This document shows positions 25,645 to 34,002 of a stretch of DNA of 64,000 nucleotides, one piece after another (position 1 is the stretch's first letter; every line of letters starts with the position of its first letter). The stretch is taken from assembly GCA_050729515.1 (NCBI GenBank), contig JBOHLG010000002.1, positions 62,001 through 126,000 of the forward strand. The letters run 5' to 3'. The DNA comes from Acaudatibacter sp050729515. GTDB lineage: Bacteria; Pseudomonadota; Alphaproteobacteria; Caulobacterales; Caulobacteraceae. Made by a program: the position numbers and the translations under genes. Below the pieces are notes generated by a model that was not told the DNA's origin, did no database searches, and saw only the letters and a program-made list of their open reading frames with translations.

Positions 25645-27191
25645 CGGACGAGGTTCCGGTCGCCGATGAGGCAGGGGAGGGTGGCGGCCATGATCCGGAG
25701 GTCGAGCCAGAAGGACTGCCGCTCGATGTATTCGACATCGAGCGCCACGCGGCGGGCGATGTCGGCAGCCGAGGCGAGGGGCCCGCGCGAGCCGTGGATG
25801 GCGGCCCAGCCGGTCATGCCGGGCTTGAGGCGATGGCGATGGGCGTATCCGGCGACCAGCCGGCCGCTCTCGGCATCGCCGGTCTTCATGCCCACGGCGT
25901 GGGGGCGAGGGCCGACCAGCGACATCTCGCCGCGCAGGACATTGAAGAGCTGGGGAAGCTCATCGAGGCTGGTGCGGCGGATGAAGCGACCCACCCGCGT
26001 CACCCGAGGATCGTCGGCGCAGACCTGACGGGCGGCGCAAGGATCGGCCGCGTCGGCCCGCATGGAGCGGAACTTGAAGACCGAGATCTCCTCGTTGTTG
26101 AAGCCGTGGCGGCGCTGGCGGAAGAGGACCGGCCCGGGGGAATCGAGGCGGATTACGAGCGCGACCACAAGGAGGATCGGGCTCGCCAGAACGAGCGCCG
26201 CGGCGCCGATGACGAGGTCCTGGGCCCGCTTGATGAGGGCCCGGCGCTCGTCATGGGCGCGGCCGGCCAGCCTCTGGAGCGCGCCTTCGGCGATCCGTTG
26301 GGCGGCCTCGCCCTCGGCCCGTGGGCCATCGGCTTCGACGAGGAGCATGATCTCGTTGGGGACGTCGGCGAGGGCCGCAAGGAGTGCGCCGACGCGCCGC
26401 TCGGCCTTGCGCGGAAGGGCGATGACGATCCGGTCGACGAAGGGAAGGATGCGGTGGCGAGCGAGGCTCGCGGCGTCGCCCAGGACCTTGGCCCCGATCG
26501 CCTCGGCCCGCCGAGCCTCGCCTTGGGAGCGTTCGGCGCGGTCATCGAAGATCCCAAGGACGGCCGCCTCGCCGGTCCGCGCGATGCGCTCGACAAGCCG
26601 CCGCGCCGCCGGGGTCGCTCCGACCACCACGATGTTGGGGGTGAGCCGCCCGGCCGCCCGCCAGCGGGCGATCTGGGCCTGCCAGAGGCCATGGAGGGCG
26701 AAGACGAGGGGAAGATCGATGGCCAGCACGCCGCTGAAGAGAGCGCCGCGGAGGGGCCAGCGCAGGGCGAACGCGATCGCCGCGTTCGCCCCAAAGGCGA
26801 GTCCGAAGCCGGCGGCCAGACGCACGTAGCGGCGTCCAAGGCCGCTCGCCGAAGAGAGGCGGTAGAGGTGGACAGCGTGCAGGCTCCAGAAGAGGACGAC
26901 GGTTTCGATGAGAGCCGGGAGCGCCGGGACCGGCGAGGCCCCGTGGCGGAGCGCGGCGAGGGCGGCGAAAAGGCCGACGGCGGAGAGGGCGAGGGCGTCT
27001 CCCGCCCGGAAGAGCGCGAAAGCCGTCCAGTCCGAAAACCGGCTGCGGGCGGCGGCGAGGACGGGGGGGCGAAGCAGGCCGCGCCGCTCGCTCGCCTCCG
27101 AGCCGATCCGGGGCAGGCGGCGGCGTCCGGAAGGGGCCGGCGTCCCGCTTTGGCGCGCCTTTGAACTCGCCTCTAGGGGGAAAAAGGACAT
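25641..27191 (-). CDS. hfsE: Undecaprenyl-phosphate sugar phosphotransferase (HfsE-like PHPT)
   Basis: About 516 aa from the ATG at 27191 (an ATG 18 codons upstream is also possible). It transfers a sugar-1-phosphate to undecaprenyl phosphate to begin polysaccharide repeat assembly. The N-terminal half has four hydrophobic helices and a Rossmann-like CoA-binding-3 domain (NIVVVGATPAARRLVERIAR). The C-terminal bacterial sugar transferase domain shows DLVIGAAALVLASPILLVVA, FKFRSMRADAADPC, RRTSLDELPQLFNVLRGEMS and LVGPRPHAVGM, including the Asp-Glu of the active site. It is translationally coupled to hfsF. Confidence 0.88.
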   Translation of the reverse strand: MSFFPLEASSKARQSGTPAPSGRRRLPRIGSEASERRGLLRPPVLAAARSRFSDWTAFALFRAGDALALSAVGLFAALAALRHGASPVPALPALIETVVLFWSLHAVHLYRLSSASGLGRRYVRLAAGFGLAFGANAAIAFALRWPLRGALFSGVLAIDLPLVFALHGLWQAQIARWRAAGRLTPNIVVVGATPAARRLVERIARTGEAAVLGIFDDRAERSQGEARRAEAIGAKVLGDAASLARHRILPFVDRIVIALPRKAERRVGALLAALADVPNEIMLLVEADGPRAEGEAAQRIAEGALQRLAGRAHDERRALIKRAQDLVIGAAALVLASPILLVVALVIRLDSPGPVLFRQRRHGFNNEEISVFKFRSMRADAADPCAARQVCADDPRVTRVGRFIRRTSLDELPQLFNVLRGEMSLVGPRPHAVGMKTGDAESGRLVAGYAHRHRLKPGMTGWAAIHGSRGPLASAADIARRVALDVEYIERQSFWLDLRIMAATLPCLIGDRNLVR

Positions 27192-27311
27192 CGAGGGCGG
27201 TGAAGCAAGACCGGGGCCGCTCGCCAGCCGCTTTGGCGCTCTCATTGCCGGGACCGGCGCTCTCGGCTATGGGGCGCTCCGCCGTGAATGTCCTTTTGGG
27301 CAGAGCTTTGG

Positions 27312-27404
27312 GGTGACGTGGCCGAGCGGCTGAAGGCGGCGGTTTGCTAAACCGTTATACGTTGTAAAGGCGTATCGAGGGTTCGAATCCCTCCGTCACC
27401 GCCA
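27312..27404 (+). tRNA. tRNA-Ser(GCT)
   Basis: A 93-nt class II tRNA with encoded CCA. The acceptor stem GGTGACG pairs with CGTCACC (27394-27400), followed by discriminator G and CCA at 27402-27404. The D arm is TGGCCGAGCGGCTGAAGGC. The anticodon loop within CGGTTTGCTAAACCG reads GCT (codons AGC/AGU). A long variable arm and the T arm GGGTTCGAATCCC follow. Its 3' end borders the accessory region, a classic integration site. Confidence 0.97.
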
Positions 27405-27497
27405 ATCCGTGTTGTTTTTGCTGGCCAATTGCCTGTATCATCGATTCAACCCCCGGTTCAGCCACCGGAACGAGAAGTTGAGCGAAATCGCTGGCGT

Positions 27498-28300
27498 TCA
27501 GACCGGACTCGGCTCCACGTCCCTCGCCCTCCGGAAAATCTCCTCGGCCAGGTGGCGGTGAGCCAGGGCTTGGAAGGCAGGGTCGGACATCACCCGCTGA
27601 AAAACCTCCTCATTGCCGTCCATCCAATCGATGAAAGGCTGGTTGAGTTCCCGGTCTAGCAACGATGAGAAATTCTCGAGATTGTTGGCTCTTGCCGCCT
27701 CAACGATCTCCTCGTCCTCCTCCGCCCCAGCGAGAATCTGGTCAAAGAACAGCTGGTCGGCCGCGGTGAAATCGGTGCCAAAACGCTCGTTCAGCCTGTC
27801 CACTAGGGTTGAGAGCGGAATAGCGCCATCGCGAACGACGGCCGTGCCGACATCGGTGGGTCCCTTCAGCGACGGAGCGTCGCCATCGGCAAGGTCGATA
27901 GCGCCACTGTCGATCTGTTGCAGTCGGTAGAACGGGAGCGCCACTTCGTCGTCGAGAGTAAAGCCCGGCCGTCGCTCGGAGGGGGCAGTTTCGCGGCAAG
28001 GTTGCGCACGAAGGTGTAGAGCTTCTCCAGCTCCGGGTCCTGCCACGGCAGGATTTGGGATAGGAACCCATAGAGGTTGCGATAGGCAGTCAGCTGGTTC
28101 CGAAACAGGTCCTGCTTCTCTTCCGCTACGGACTTGAACCGTCCGACCACCTTGTCGAGCAGGGCGTTTATCGCCCGGTGCTGTGAGGCGGTTGGGTCGC
28201 GGCGGCCGGCGTACCAGATCGCTGCGAAGGCGCTCACGTCCTCCGAAGTGAAAATCGCCCACTCGAGCAAGACGTGCTGCAGCTCTATCCGCCTGCTCAC
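27498..28300 (-). pseudogene. hsdR: Type I restriction endonuclease subunit R (HsdR), C-terminal relic
   Basis: Two overlapping minus-strand frames together encode only the C-terminus of HsdR. The first (28300 to about 27980) reads LLEWAIFTSEDVSAFAAIWY ... AYRNLYGFLSQILPWQDPEL ... KLYTFVRNLAAKLP. The second (about 27985 to 27498) continues FTLDDEVALPFYRLQQIDSG ... LSTLVDRLNERFGTDFTAAD ... FFDQILAGAEEDEE. One frameshift near 27975-27990 joins them, and the whole motor/nuclease part (about 700 residues) is absent. No hsdM or hsdS is in the window. It is a decayed piece of a former restriction island beside tRNA-Ser. Confidence 0.85.
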
Positions 28301-28412
28301 CCGCCGTCTGGCAAGAGCCTGAAATCCATGACAATCATTTCAAGTCAGACTCTAAGACCAGCGGACATGGAGTGCAGAGCGGCTTAACCCCGTCCACTTT
28401 TCCAGGGAGGGA

Positions 28413-30185
28413 TCATCTTGGCGTTGCCCCTGTTTTGTTGTGGTCCGCATCTGCTCGCGGACCAGGGATCGTCGGTGCCGCCGCGAAACCGACATTGTTG
28501 AACCACTGCTGATCGCCGGCGCGCCTGCGGCGCGACACGACTTCTTCGTTTAGCGCGTACATTCCTGGGTACGGATCGACAGAAGCGATCGGCACGCGGT
28601 CGAACCGCATGTAATTCTTACCAGGCAGGAATGTTTGCCATCTCGGCTCACCGGTTGCCTGTGGCGTTCCGGTCCGCGCGAAGGACACCCAGTAGTTCAT
28701 CATCGCGTCGGAGAGTGCGCTGTCCTCTGCGCTATCGGGGCGCGGCCAGTTCGGCGGCAGCTTTGCGTCCGGTCCAACGTGGCCGAAAACAAACGGCACT
28801 TCGCTCGCGTGGAAGCCGCGCAAGCCCCTGGCGCGCGCCGCGGCATAGTCGTGATCGAACACATAGAGATAGGCAGGCACACCCACTTCGGCTTCCTTGC
28901 GCACCATGCGCTCGGCGGCCCATCCGAAGATCGCATCGCGCAACGCCGCGAGTGTGCTGGCGTGGATGTTGTCGCTTGGATACTGCTTCAGAAACGCGGC
29001 CGCGAGATCGCCGTACTTGGCCCGAATTTCCTGTTCGTAGGCTTCGCGCGTCGGTGGCTCCTGCGCGAGGTTCAATTTCTGCGATTGGACTTCGCCGCTG
29101 TTGAAACCCGCCAGCAGCGGCACTTGAGCCTCTTCGCCACGATCGAAGGTCTCGACGATCTGCCGCGGAAGCGCCCATCCATCGATTGTGCCCTGCGCAC
29201 GGTAGCCCGCCATTGCCACTTCAGCCGTGAGACGCTTCGCATCCATCGCGCGCAGCGATTTCAGATCGCTGGCGCCAAGCGCATGCTCCAGTCTTGTTCC
29301 GGTCTGCTCGGCCGACGGCAGCCCGTGATCGGCCTTCTTCAGTTCGGGAAACGACCGGGCATTCGGGCTTTCGGCGATAGCCTTTTGAAAAAGACCGCGC
29401 GCGAGCGGGCTTGACAGCAAATAGGTGACGCTGAGCGCGCCCGCCGATTCCCCCATGATAGTCACGTTGTTGGGATCGCCGCCGAACGCCGCGATATTAC
29501 CGCGCACCCATTTGAGCACTTCGATCTCGTCTAACAGGCCGTAATTGCCGGAAACGCCATGAGGCGACTCCGCGCTCAATGCGGGAAGAGCCAGCCAACC
29601 AAGCGGACCAAGTCGATAATTAAACGATACGAAAACAACGCCCCGCGCGGCGAAATTGTCACCGTCGTAGATCGGCTCGGCGCTTGATCCGAACCAGAGT
29701 GCGCCGCCGTAGATCCACACAATTACCGGCAATCCATGTGCATGTGCCGGGCGCCAGACATTGAGCGAGAGGCAGTCTTCGCTCGTCCGTTTAGGATTGT
29801 ACGCATATAGGCCTTTGCCCCGCACTATCGGCTGCATGCAGCTTGCGCCAAACTTTGTCGCGTCGCGCACGCCCTGCCAATTCCCCGCGGGCACCGGCGC
29901 TTTCCACCGCAGCTCGCCGATCGGTGCCTTGGCATACGGAATGTCTTTGAAAAATTCCGTGCCGTTCGCTTCGCGCTGTCCGGCTAGCGTGCCTTGCGAT
30001 GTGACGACTAGCGGCCGCTGCGCTCCACCCGCCGCACTCGCGGAAGCCCCTGCCATGACGCTGAACGACATTGCGATCGTTAGCGCAGCCGTCCACGACG
30101 GCCGCTTACCGATTCCCCGAGGGACGCCGCGGGGCTTGCCGTTCACGTCGCGTCTTCCAGTGAAGCGAGGCCCGCGGCCATGCAC
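28413..30185 (-). CDS. Secreted type B carboxylesterase
   Basis: A 590-aa alpha/beta hydrolase of the carboxylesterase/lipase type B family, starting at a GTG at 30185 in the last position of a four-gene operon (3-nt gap from the upstream gene). A signal sequence (RPSWTAALTIAMSFSVMAGA) lies near residues 29-48. The catalytic Ser is in G-E-S-A-G (Ser247), the oxyanion G-G-A is in VIVWIYGGALWFG, the acid is probably the Glu in FNSGEVQSQ, and the His lies in GFHASEVPFVFGH. The substrate ester is unknown; neighbours suggest a TonB-imported natural product. Confidence 0.88.
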   Translation of the reverse strand: MHGRGPRFTGRRDVNGKPRGVPRGIGKRPSWTAALTIAMSFSVMAGASASAAGGAQRPLVVTSQGTLAGQREANGTEFFKDIPYAKAPIGELRWKAPVPAGNWQGVRDATKFGASCMQPIVRGKGLYAYNPKRTSEDCLSLNVWRPAHAHGLPVIVWIYGGALWFGSSAEPIYDGDNFAARGVVFVSFNYRLGPLGWLALPALSAESPHGVSGNYGLLDEIEVLKWVRGNIAAFGGDPNNVTIMGESAGALSVTYLLSSPLARGLFQKAIAESPNARSFPELKKADHGLPSAEQTGTRLEHALGASDLKSLRAMDAKRLTAEVAMAGYRAQGTIDGWALPRQIVETFDRGEEAQVPLLAGFNSGEVQSQKLNLAQEPPTREAYEQEIRAKYGDLAAAFLKQYPSDNIHASTLAALRDAIFGWAAERMVRKEAEVGVPAYLYVFDHDYAAARARGLRGFHASEVPFVFGHVGPDAKLPPNWPRPDSAEDSALSDAMMNYWVSFARTGTPQATGEPRWQTFLPGKNYMRFDRVPIASVDPYPGMYALNEEVVSRRRRAGDQQWFNNVGFAAAPTIPGPRADADHNKTGATPR

Positions 30186-30188
30186 CGA

Positions 30189-31511
30189 CTAAGTCAGGTA
30201 CTCGGCGAGCGCGGCGCGGTAAGCGGCGGCCACCGGTTGGACCAGGTCACCGGAAACGCAAGCCATATCGTCGCCTCGGGTGTGGAAGTAGCGATGGACG
30301 CCGAAGAGGCCGATGCCGGACTGATAGCCCGCCCTCAGCACGCTGCCCAGCTCGCCGCCTGCCCTCGCCTTATCGGCCAGATAGACCTCCTCGAGGCCCG
30401 TGATTCCACGGAAAGCGCACTTTGTGCGTTCGAGAAGATCGGGGGTGGCTGTCATAAATCGCTGGGCGTCGGCGCTCGGCAGCGGCAGCAACTTCGGCCC
30501 TAGCACATGCCAGTCGCGCGCCCCGGCGCTGGCGCCGATGTGCACCCAGAGCTTCGTTGACGCCGGCGGCGGAGCTGCCTCGGCGAGAAAGCGCTCGCCT
30601 CCGAGGAAGTCATATTCGTGGCCGCTGCTAGCGGCCACTTCGACATTCACCGCGTGGCTGGTTCGGGCCAGCCATTTAGCGAGCGACAGCCATATAGCCA
30701 GGCCGGACCCGCGCTCAGCTGCGCAGCCGAACCAGCCGGAGCGCGGCGTAAAGATCACCACCGTCTTTGCAGCGCCTCGGTCCAGCGTAGCGATAAGGTT
30801 GGACGCGAGTCGCCGACTTCCGCGGCCGCCGCTGCCGTCCAAAGTCAGTGTGGCGGTCGGACCTTCGGAGGCGGCGGCGACGAAAGGCGGCGCGTCCTCG
30901 GGCGCCAGGATCGCAACCGGCTTCCCAACGGCAGGCACGTGCGTGGAGACGTTCAACGCGATGGCCTCGCGGCTCGGGCCGGTAGTGACCAGCACGACGC
31001 CGACAGCGCCGCGCTGGATGGCCTCCGCCAACGGGCGCGCCGCTTGCGCCTCCGACAGCGAAATCCAGCGCTGATAGGGCAGGATCACGAGTGCGATGGC
31101 GCCAGCGAGATCGGCGCAGCCGTTCGCCAGGCGCAGCGGCGCGCTCAGGCCTTGAGGCCCGGTTTCCGCGACGATCGCCTGGGGAAGTACCGTCGCGCGA
31201 GCGTCGCCGCAGCGCAGCGTCGCCTGGCGGACCTCGAAGTAAGGAACTTCGAACGATTGACGCCGGCAGGCATAGCCTGCCTGACTGAGTTCGCCTTCAA
31301 GCCAAGCCGCGCATGCCTGGTCGCCGGGGCCGCCGGAGGCTTTATCGCCGAATGAGAAATATCGCTCCAGCGTCGCCTGCAGGCCCTCGGCTTCCGGATC
31401 TGCGGCTCCGTTTGAGGTCCTGCATGCCAGTTCCGCGGCTCCAGTTGGCGTCCCGCATGCCAGGCCAGCGAGCCCGACTCCTTTCAATACGCCACGACGA
31501 GATGGGACCAT
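30189..31511 (-). CDS. Tat-exported M28-like protein with altered metal site
   Basis: A 440-aa protein with a twin-arginine-type leader (MVPSRRGVLKGVGLAGLACG) and an M28/PA-domain layout. The conserved M28 blocks can be aligned, but the ligands differ: the block normally S-H-x-D-S reads T-P-R-S-G-W-F-G-C, the E-E block reads A-S-S-G-H-E-Y-D-F, and the C-terminal F-H-T-R-G-D-D is retained. It may therefore use a different metal set, another chemistry or none. It lies between the TonB receptor and the esterase (26-nt and 3-nt gaps). Peptidase activity is not assured; an amidase or esterase role is possible. Confidence 0.65.
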   Translation of the reverse strand: MVPSRRGVLKGVGLAGLACGTPTGAAELACRTSNGAADPEAEGLQATLERYFSFGDKASGGPGDQACAAWLEGELSQAGYACRRQSFEVPYFEVRQATLRCGDARATVLPQAIVAETGPQGLSAPLRLANGCADLAGAIALVILPYQRWISLSEAQAARPLAEAIQRGAVGVVLVTTGPSREAIALNVSTHVPAVGKPVAILAPEDAPPFVAAASEGPTATLTLDGSGGRGSRRLASNLIATLDRGAAKTVVIFTPRSGWFGCAAERGSGLAIWLSLAKWLARTSHAVNVEVAASSGHEYDFLGGERFLAEAAPPPASTKLWVHIGASAGARDWHVLGPKLLPLPSADAQRFMTATPDLLERTKCAFRGITGLEEVYLADKARAGGELGSVLRAGYQSGIGLFGVHRYFHTRGDDMACVSGDLVQPVAAAYRAALAEYLT

Positions 31512-31537
31512 TGGTGCCTCCTGGCGAACTCGCCATC

Positions 31538-33955
31538 CTACCAGTGGTAGACGACATTGACCCCAACGGTGCGGGGTTGGTTGTAGCGGATCGCAGTAGG
31601 GGGCGAGGTTACCGTCGCGCCGAGTTGCAGCAGCTTGATTCTCTCGTTCGTCAGGTTCTGAACGAAAAAGGCGATCTCCAACTTGCGATAGTCGAAGCCC
31701 GTCCGAAGGCTGACATCGTTTATGCTGGCCAGCGGCACAAACGGCGCGACCGAGGTCACGGCGTCCTGTCCGCCGCCGCTCTGACCGTTGTAGACAACAT
31801 GCACGAACCCATCGACGTCTTCGGAGATCTGATGGAAGTAATCGAGCGTCACTGACCCGGTCCAGGTAGGGGTCTGCGCCACCGGCGAACCCACGAGCGG
31901 TAGTCCGACATAGGTCCCATTGGCCGAAACGTACGTCGCGTGCTGGTTGGCGCCGTTCAAAGCGACATTCAGGCGACCCCCCGCCACATTGAAGTGCCCG
32001 TCGACCGCCAGTTCGAGGCCATGCGCGTGCACGGTTCCGGCGTTGATGTTGAAGTAGGTGGCCGGAATGCCGCAGGCATTAATCGTCGAGCACAAGTCGT
32101 TGATGCTAGTGATGGCGTTGTCAGTGCTCGAAAAATAGCCGTCGAAGGTGACATAAACATGCGAGCCGACGTCACCTTTAAAGCCGGCCTCGTAGCTGAC
32201 CGTATTTTCGTCGCCATAAGTGTCGCGGTACGGCACCGGCGCGAATGGGCTCGATATGCCGTTGTTTACACCGCCCGCGCGATAACCTGTGCCGACTTTG
32301 GCGTAGATCATATCCGCCCATGGCGTCGGCAACTTGTAGTCGCCCGTGATCGTGAAACTCGGCGTCCCCGCGGAAAACCGGAAGGTGTCGGGAGGGTTAA
32401 TCTGAACACCGGTATAAAGCTTCGTGGAATACTGGGTCCCCGTCTTGTGGTCGTCAGTGTAGCGGAATTCTCCGCTCAGCGTGAACTTCCGGAACGTGTA
32501 GCGCAGCAAACCGTACGCTGCCTCCGACAAGTAGCTTGTCGGCGTGAGGCTTACGGTGCCGAATTGCAGCGGGAACGGCGTGGGACACGGGGTCGACGTC
32601 GGTAGCAGAAGGTCACACACCGGCGCGGTTGGGGTGCCGGTGCAAATGCCCGATTTGGCGGTCAGGGGGCACGGCGACGATGTGGTGTATATTTGATAGA
32701 CGTCGTGTTGGTCGAGCACCTCGCCGCCGACCAGCCAGTTCAGGGCGCCATCGAAGGCTTTACCGGTAAGGTGGATGTCTTCGTAGAACGTCTTGTCCTC
32801 CACCCTGCTGTTAGTATCCGAAAACGGGTAGGCACCTGCTTCGCCAAGCGCCTTCAGCTGCGAGTCGAGTCCCACGTCGATGACTCCGCCGAACCACTGC
32901 AGCGTGTCGGAGTGCGAGTACATCGTGGTGGAGGTGAGCGTCCCCCAGCCCAAATCCAGGTTCGCCAGCAGCATCGAGCGCTGCTCCCGCTGCTCGGTAT
33001 TGTTGAGGGCATCACTGGGTATGACGTACAAATTGTTGTTGGTGTAGCCTAGCGGGATTGAAGTGCTGGCCCCGGGCGGAATTGCCTCGTCTGTGGCGAA
33101 AGTCGGCAACGTCAGGTCCTGGGCGTCGACCAAGAGGTCCACATCTAGCGGGCCGTGCCTGTAACGAATCTGAGCTCTCGCAAGCCAACCCTCCGTCTTA
33201 TCCCAATATTCGTTACTGTCAGGGTTGTAATAGAGACCCTTAGACTGGCCGATAGACTCCGCGCCAAGGCGCATCGCAAAATCATCACTCAAAGCATAAT
33301 TCACAACACCAGTCAGTTGGTTTTGCTCCAATCCACCCGTATAACTTTCGTTCAAATATCCAGAGTTGCTGAAAAGTGGCTTGGCCAAGACGACATTGAC
33401 TGTGCCGTACTCCGAATTGCGGCCGTAGAGCGCGCCCTGCGGGCCCTCAAGCACCTCAACCATATCCAAATCGAAGAAATCGATATCCTTGAAGTTGCGG
33501 CCGCTCAAGGTGGACGATCCGACGTAGGCGCCATTGACGAAAAGGCCTACGCCGGAGTCCGCCCCTGTCGCCCGTTCGGTGCCGGACCCCCGAATCGAGA
33601 TTTCGCTGAGGTTCGGGCTCTGCACGCCGTTGAAGCGAACGCCCGGGATAGCGCGCAGCAGATCGCCGGTGCCGTTGATGGGGCCCGTCGCTTTGAGCTG
33701 GGCCGCTGTTACGGCGGTGATCGTCGCGGGAATATTGGCGACGATCTCCGCGGTCTTCCGCGCCGTGACCACAACGGTTGCGACCTCGGTGGCGCTCGCG
33801 GTCGCCGCCGTGGACTGATTGGCCTTCGCCGCTGCCGGCGCCGCGGTGGACGGACTGGCCGCACTACTTGCGACCTGGGCGAAAGTGGGACTGACAGCGA
33901 CGGATGCTGCGATGCCGAGCACAAGCACGCCTAGGCATTGAAACAGATGACGCAT
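31538..33955 (-). CDS. TonB-dependent outer-membrane receptor
   Basis: An 805-aa receptor with a signal peptide (MRHLFQCLGVLVLGIAASVA), an Ala/Thr/Ser-rich linker, a TonB-box-like V-A-T-V-V-V-T-A-R-K (about residues 59-68), and a plug domain (GDLLRAIPGVRFNGVQSPNL, VEVLEGPQGALYGRNSEYGT). A 22-strand-type barrel ends in VGVNVVYHW with an aromatic last residue. A loop near residues 430-460 carries several cysteines. It should import a substrate too large or scarce for porins. Its position between two M28-like genes suggests the substrate is a peptide, amide or ester compound. Confidence 0.92.
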   Translation of the reverse strand: MRHLFQCLGVLVLGIAASVAVSPTFAQVASSAASPSTAAPAAAKANQSTAATASATEVATVVVTARKTAEIVANIPATITAVTAAQLKATGPINGTGDLLRAIPGVRFNGVQSPNLSEISIRGSGTERATGADSGVGLFVNGAYVGSSTLSGRNFKDIDFFDLDMVEVLEGPQGALYGRNSEYGTVNVVLAKPLFSNSGYLNESYTGGLEQNQLTGVVNYALSDDFAMRLGAESIGQSKGLYYNPDSNEYWDKTEGWLARAQIRYRHGPLDVDLLVDAQDLTLPTFATDEAIPPGASTSIPLGYTNNNLYVIPSDALNNTEQREQRSMLLANLDLGWGTLTSTTMYSHSDTLQWFGGVIDVGLDSQLKALGEAGAYPFSDTNSRVEDKTFYEDIHLTGKAFDGALNWLVGGEVLDQHDVYQIYTTSSPCPLTAKSGICTGTPTAPVCDLLLPTSTPCPTPFPLQFGTVSLTPTSYLSEAAYGLLRYTFRKFTLSGEFRYTDDHKTGTQYSTKLYTGVQINPPDTFRFSAGTPSFTITGDYKLPTPWADMIYAKVGTGYRAGGVNNGISSPFAPVPYRDTYGDENTVSYEAGFKGDVGSHVYVTFDGYFSSTDNAITSINDLCSTINACGIPATYFNINAGTVHAHGLELAVDGHFNVAGGRLNVALNGANQHATYVSANGTYVGLPLVGSPVAQTPTWTGSVTLDYFHQISEDVDGFVHVVYNGQSGGGQDAVTSVAPFVPLASINDVSLRTGFDYRKLEIAFFVQNLTNERIKLLQLGATVTSPPTAIRYNQPRTVGVNVVYHW

Positions 33956-34002
33956 GAACCAGCCCCTTTTTCGGATTGTCTACTTTGGACGGCGAACTGC
34001 CC

